A stretch of 18,315 nt of DNA from Desulfobacteraceae bacterium (GTDB lineage Bacteria > Desulfobacterota > Desulfobacteria > Desulfobacterales > JAABPS01), in the NCBI GenBank assembly GCA_011391835.1, contig JAABPS010000010.1:1-18315 (forward strand), given 5' to 3'. The notes below the pieces were generated by a model. The model had not been told where the DNA came from. It saw only the letters and a program-made list of their open reading frames with translations, and did no database searches. A program made the position numbers and the translations under genes. Of this stretch, positions 16,138 to 18,315 are shown piece by piece. Numbering within the stretch: the stretch's first letter is position 1; each line of letters starts with the position of its first letter.

Positions 16138-17775
16138 TTATAGGTTAAACAGAAGCGAGAAGCCTCCCCCAACAAACCATTCATCCTTTTCCTTGTCCAC
16201 ATCAAAGGCCAACACATCAATTCCAAGCAGGCTCCAATCTTCATCGCCGTCTAAATTGACTCTCTGGTATCCGCCGTTAATAAATGGTTCAATCGTAACA
16301 CGGTCGCATACCCAGGAAGCGCCCAGCGACGCTTCGATACCCCATCGATTTCCATCCAGGGAGATACCGTTATTTATAAGAGAGGAAGCGGACCCCAGTC
16401 CGCTGATATCTACCCCGCCATCAAAGTCATATTCTTCGGAAACCCATCCATAAAAAATACTAAGCCCGCCCCTCATGGTTAAGCATGGAGATGCCCTGTG
16501 TTCCCCGGCCAACTGGAGCTTAGACTGGTGTTCAGAATACTCCGGGTATCCGCCTGTCTCTGTTATCACGTCCACTCCGCTTCCCTCCGGACTCAGCGTC
16601 ATTTCCAAATCATTTTTTGAATTCATATAATTGTAGAACAGGCCGATGGCTATTTTTGTATGCTCGGATACGCCGATATCAAAACCGCCGCCAGCAGTAA
16701 TCGTAAGTAAATTCTCCTGGCTATCATGTTCAAAGCTATAAGGCCCTGTACCAATTGGACCAAACGTAGACGAAATGCCAAGCTCTCCATCTCCGGATCC
16801 ATCCCTCTCTTTTTCCTGATAATCGAGTCTGAAGACAAGTGGCATGGAGGTATCGGCAGTCACTGGAAATCTCAGCCAGAAATCGAAGCCAAAATTCCAG
16901 CCATCCACATCGCCATCCATATCAAAATCATTGGTAATGTTTAACGTATCAACGCCATCCGTACCGCCACCGCTTAAATGTGAGGCCCATTCATTATCAC
17001 CGGCAAAAATAAACCCCCCTCGTGGGGCAAAATCGCATACAACTTCACCTACTTTCCAGTTCAGACCAAGCTTAAACGAGAGATTCCAATAGTCAGAATC
17101 GTATGGAGGCAGAATATATCGCATAAGGCCTGTAGGCAAGTTAGATGCCTCACCGGAGGCTGAAAAAGGGAATCCTGATATTACCAGATCATCAAGGCGC
17201 TGATCCCAGCCGGCTTCTTCATCTCTGTATGCGATTTTTATTTCGGTACCCAGCTTGAATACCTTGCCCAAGGGTAAACCATATACAAGCCGCAATGCAA
17301 CATCGCTCATATCTGTGTTTACATCATTCTCCAGATCAATTGATGCGAAGTCACTACCGCTGGTCAGATCTAATACTTCATGCCCTTCTAAGTCTCCATA
17401 GTTGCCCTCGTATTCCAAGAATACAGCGATTTTCCCTGAACCCAGCGGATGTGAAACACCGATTAGGGCTTCATTCCACCAAACACCCCCATCATTTTCC
17501 AGATTATACGATAACCCGATGGGTATTAGCGATCTGCTGGAATCAGCATCCCAGCTGTTGTTAACCCCTGTATAAGAAAATCCATAGTGGTTGAAAATCT
17601 TGCCGCTATGACCATCTGCGATTCTTGCAGGATTGATTAAAAAATCAGACTCATCTGGAATGAGCCCAGACGGATTTCCCATACCATCCATCCTTCCTTG
17701 CCATGCATAGGTAATCCCGAAAACTGTAAACATAAAAATCGTAATAACCATAACCATCAACACATTTCTTTTCAT
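16138..17775 (-). CDS. Outer-membrane beta-barrel protein, function unknown
   Basis: A 545-residue protein exported by a signal peptide (residues 1-24: KR, hydrophobic core, TYA before Trp). The mature start, MGNPSGLIPDESDFLINPARIAD, resembles a class of uncharacterised Desulfobacterota outer-membrane proteins. The remainder alternates short amphipathic strands (for example WNLSFKLGLNWKV, MPLVFRLDYQEKE, LLTITAGGGFDIG, TKIAIGLFYNYM) with Asp/Gly-rich loops and ends in GGGFSLLFNL, a barrel-type C-terminus. The loop DFDMDGDVDGW at 283-293 looks like a calcium-binding DxDxDG repeat. Cysteines (C247 and two nearer the C-terminus) are unusual for a barrel. GGAGGC precedes the ATG. It has its own terminator and a sigma-54-like promoter, so it is a single-gene unit. 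A substrate cannot be inferred. Confidence 0.78.
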   Translation of the reverse strand: MKRNVLMVMVITIFMFTVFGITYAWQGRMDGMGNPSGLIPDESDFLINPARIADGHSGKIFNHYGFSYTGVNNSWDADSSRSLIPIGLSYNLENDGGVWWNEALIGVSHPLGSGKIAVFLEYEGNYGDLEGHEVLDLTSGSDFASIDLENDVNTDMSDVALRLVYGLPLGKVFKLGTEIKIAYRDEEAGWDQRLDDLVISGFPFSASGEASNLPTGLMRYILPPYDSDYWNLSFKLGLNWKVGEVVCDFAPRGGFIFAGDNEWASHLSGGGTDGVDTLNITNDFDMDGDVDGWNFGFDFWLRFPVTADTSMPLVFRLDYQEKERDGSGDGELGISSTFGPIGTGPYSFEHDSQENLLTITAGGGFDIGVSEHTKIAIGLFYNYMNSKNDLEMTLSPEGSGVDVITETGGYPEYSEHQSKLQLAGEHRASPCLTMRGGLSIFYGWVSEEYDFDGGVDISGLGSASSLINNGISLDGNRWGIEASLGASWVCDRVTIEPFINGGYQRVNLDGDEDWSLLGIDVLAFDVDKEKDEWFVGGGFSLLFNL

Positions 17776-17868
17776 CTAATGCCTCCAGCTCTAAGTAGTT
17801 TTAGTTTTTCAATTGGATGTTCGCATTTATCCTATCTAACTGGCTAAAATTAAAAGGAATAAAAGAAT

Positions 17869-17885
17869 AGCAATACTTCTGCCAA
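17869..17885 (-). promoter_or_regulatory. Sigma-54-type (-24/-12) promoter for the outer-membrane protein gene
   Basis: The minus strand reads TTGGCAGAAGTATTGCT. It has GG and GC separated by exactly 10 bp and fits TGGCA-N6-TTGCT, the sigma-54 core. Transcription would start near 17858, about 80 nt before the ATG. An enhancer-binding activator would be needed; none is encoded in this window. Confidence 0.55.
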
Positions 17886-18002
17886 TACTATTCTGGTAAA
17901 TTCAGCCATGGCTAAATTTTGTTTTAATATAAGATTACAAATGGTTATGGTGTTCTGTGAGTTGTATTAGATCAAAAAGAGAAATATAGTTGTTCGAAAA
18001 AA

Positions 18003-18020
18003 TGAACAGTCATTCATTAA
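18003..18020. promoter_or_regulatory. Possible FadR-like box upstream of xsc
   Basis: TGAACAGTCATTCATTAA keeps the TGAA and ATTCATT ends of the FadR-type box but differs in the middle. Upstream, TTGTAT (17962-17967), 17 bp and TATAGT (17985-17990) could form a rightward promoter. This is a weak match that gains some weight from the similar box at tetR. Confidence 0.3.
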
Positions 18021-18083
18021 GAACAGACCGATTCATCCCTGGTTTTTGACCATGCTTTTATTTCGGGGAAATTGGATTTTTCC

Positions 18084-18121
18084 TTGACAAGATATCTGAT
18101 ATATCAGATATCAGATATAAT
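18084..18121 (+). promoter_or_regulatory. Promoter and operator of the xsc-like gene with a perfect palindrome
   Basis: TTGACA at 18084-18089 is a consensus -35. From 18091 to 18112 lies a perfect 22-bp palindrome (GATATCTGATA and its reverse complement), followed by a further ATCAGAT (18110-18116) in direct repeat, making three half-sites. With 17-bp spacing the -10 would be GATATC at 18107-18112, inside the palindrome; a better TATAAT at 18116-18121 sits 26 bp from the -35. A regulator bound here would cover the promoter. Its identity is unknown. Confidence 0.6.
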
Positions 18122-18178
18122 TATCTATAAACATCCCCCTGTTTTTTCAGACAAAATAGAATAAAAAGGAGGCAGAAA

Positions 18179-18315
18179 ATGACCAAAGTAAAAATGACTC
18201 CCAGTGAAGCCCTGGTTGAAACCCTGGTCGCAGAAGGTGTAAAAACCGTGTTCGGAATTGTAGGTTCCGCGTACATGGATGCGCTTGATCTTTTCCCTGC
18301 CGCTGGCATTCGCTT
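18179..18315 (+). CDS. xsc: Sulfoacetaldehyde acetyltransferase-like, N-terminus only
   Basis: The first 45 codons of a thiamine-diphosphate enzyme; the window ends inside the gene. It reads MTKVKMTPSEALVETLVAEG, then VKTVFGIVGSAYMDALDLF and PAAGIR. The block FGIVGSAYMDALDLFPAAGI is characteristic of Xsc rather than of acetolactate synthase, whose corresponding segment differs. Xsc converts sulfoacetaldehyde and phosphate to acetyl phosphate and sulfite, a central step in taurine, isethionate and sulfoacetate use; the sulfite could serve an anaerobe as electron acceptor. AAAAAGGAGG at 18163-18172, 6 nt before the ATG, fixes the start. With only the N-terminus visible, a related ThDP enzyme cannot be fully excluded. 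Confidence 0.78.
   Translation, partial: MTKVKMTPSEALVETLVAEGVKTVFGIVGSAYMDALDLFPAAGIR

Larger units (their letters stand above)
17776..18178. other. Divergent intergenic region between the barrel gene and xsc
   Basis: This 403-bp spacer contains the sigma-54-type promoter for the leftward gene, a FadR-like half-matching box at 18003-18020, and the TTGACA/palindrome region of the rightward xsc-like gene. I see no additional coding sequence or RNA gene. Confidence 0.6.

Noticed and set aside
18040..18058. CTGG...GC sequence upstream of xsc as a sigma-54 promoter
   Set aside because: GG and GC are 11 bp apart rather than 10 and the flanking bases do not fit.
18121..18309. Minus-strand 62-codon frame at the right edge
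   Set aside because: It is the antisense of the xsc start, which has a strong ribosome-binding site and family match.

Overview
The window reads as ordinary chromosomal DNA of an anaerobic, probably sulfate-reducing member of the Desulfobacterota (Desulfobacterales-like). The grounds are the gene mix: a ThiS/MoaD-like and ThiF-like pair of the kind found beside tungsten aldehyde oxidoreductases, a Liv-type ABC operon, a 600-residue acyl-CoA dehydrogenase under a FadR-like TetR regulator, a PAS kinase relay, and a sulfoacetaldehyde acetyltransferase start. The taxonomic call is an inference from gene content.

Layout. 1-1250: a possible end of an upstream gene, then a small sulfur-carrier-like protein ending in Gly-Gly and its E1-like adenylyltransferase. 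1288-5956: a complete five-gene branched-chain-amino-acid-type ABC importer (livK, H, M, G, F) on the same strand, only 37 bp after the E1-like gene. 5998-8502 (minus): a FadR-like TetR gene followed by a DmdC/FadE-type acyl-CoA dehydrogenase. An AT-rich divergent spacer carries a consensus -35 and two FadR-like boxes. 8908-11545: an NtrB-like PAS kinase overlapping a REC-PAS-kinase hybrid, with no DNA-binding output. 11574-12578 (minus): a BioB-like radical SAM protein. 12607-12910 (minus): a badly decayed IS3-family transposase. 13059-15374: a GYF_2-DUF898 (YjgN-like) membrane protein and a membrane-anchored M48 metalloprotease. 15415-15999 (minus): a DUF2314 lipoprotein preceded by a 31-codon small ORF with a very strong ribosome-binding site. 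16138-17775 (minus): a beta-barrel outer-membrane protein with a sigma-54-type promoter and a clear intrinsic terminator. 18179-end: the first 45 codons of an Xsc-like enzyme behind a perfect 22-bp palindrome.

How the genes may work together: the importer, the acyl-CoA dehydrogenase with its acyl-CoA-sensing type regulator, and the Xsc start all point to uptake and oxidation of organic acids or sulfonates. FadR-like boxes occur near tetR, on the kinase side of the same spacer, and upstream of xsc, so one regulator might connect them; this is a hypothesis. I see no CRISPR array, tRNA, rRNA or intact mobile element. I do not find a convincing wholly new defence or biosynthetic system. The most notable unexplained items are the 31-codon small ORF, the palindrome at xsc, the shared boxes and the output-less kinase relay.
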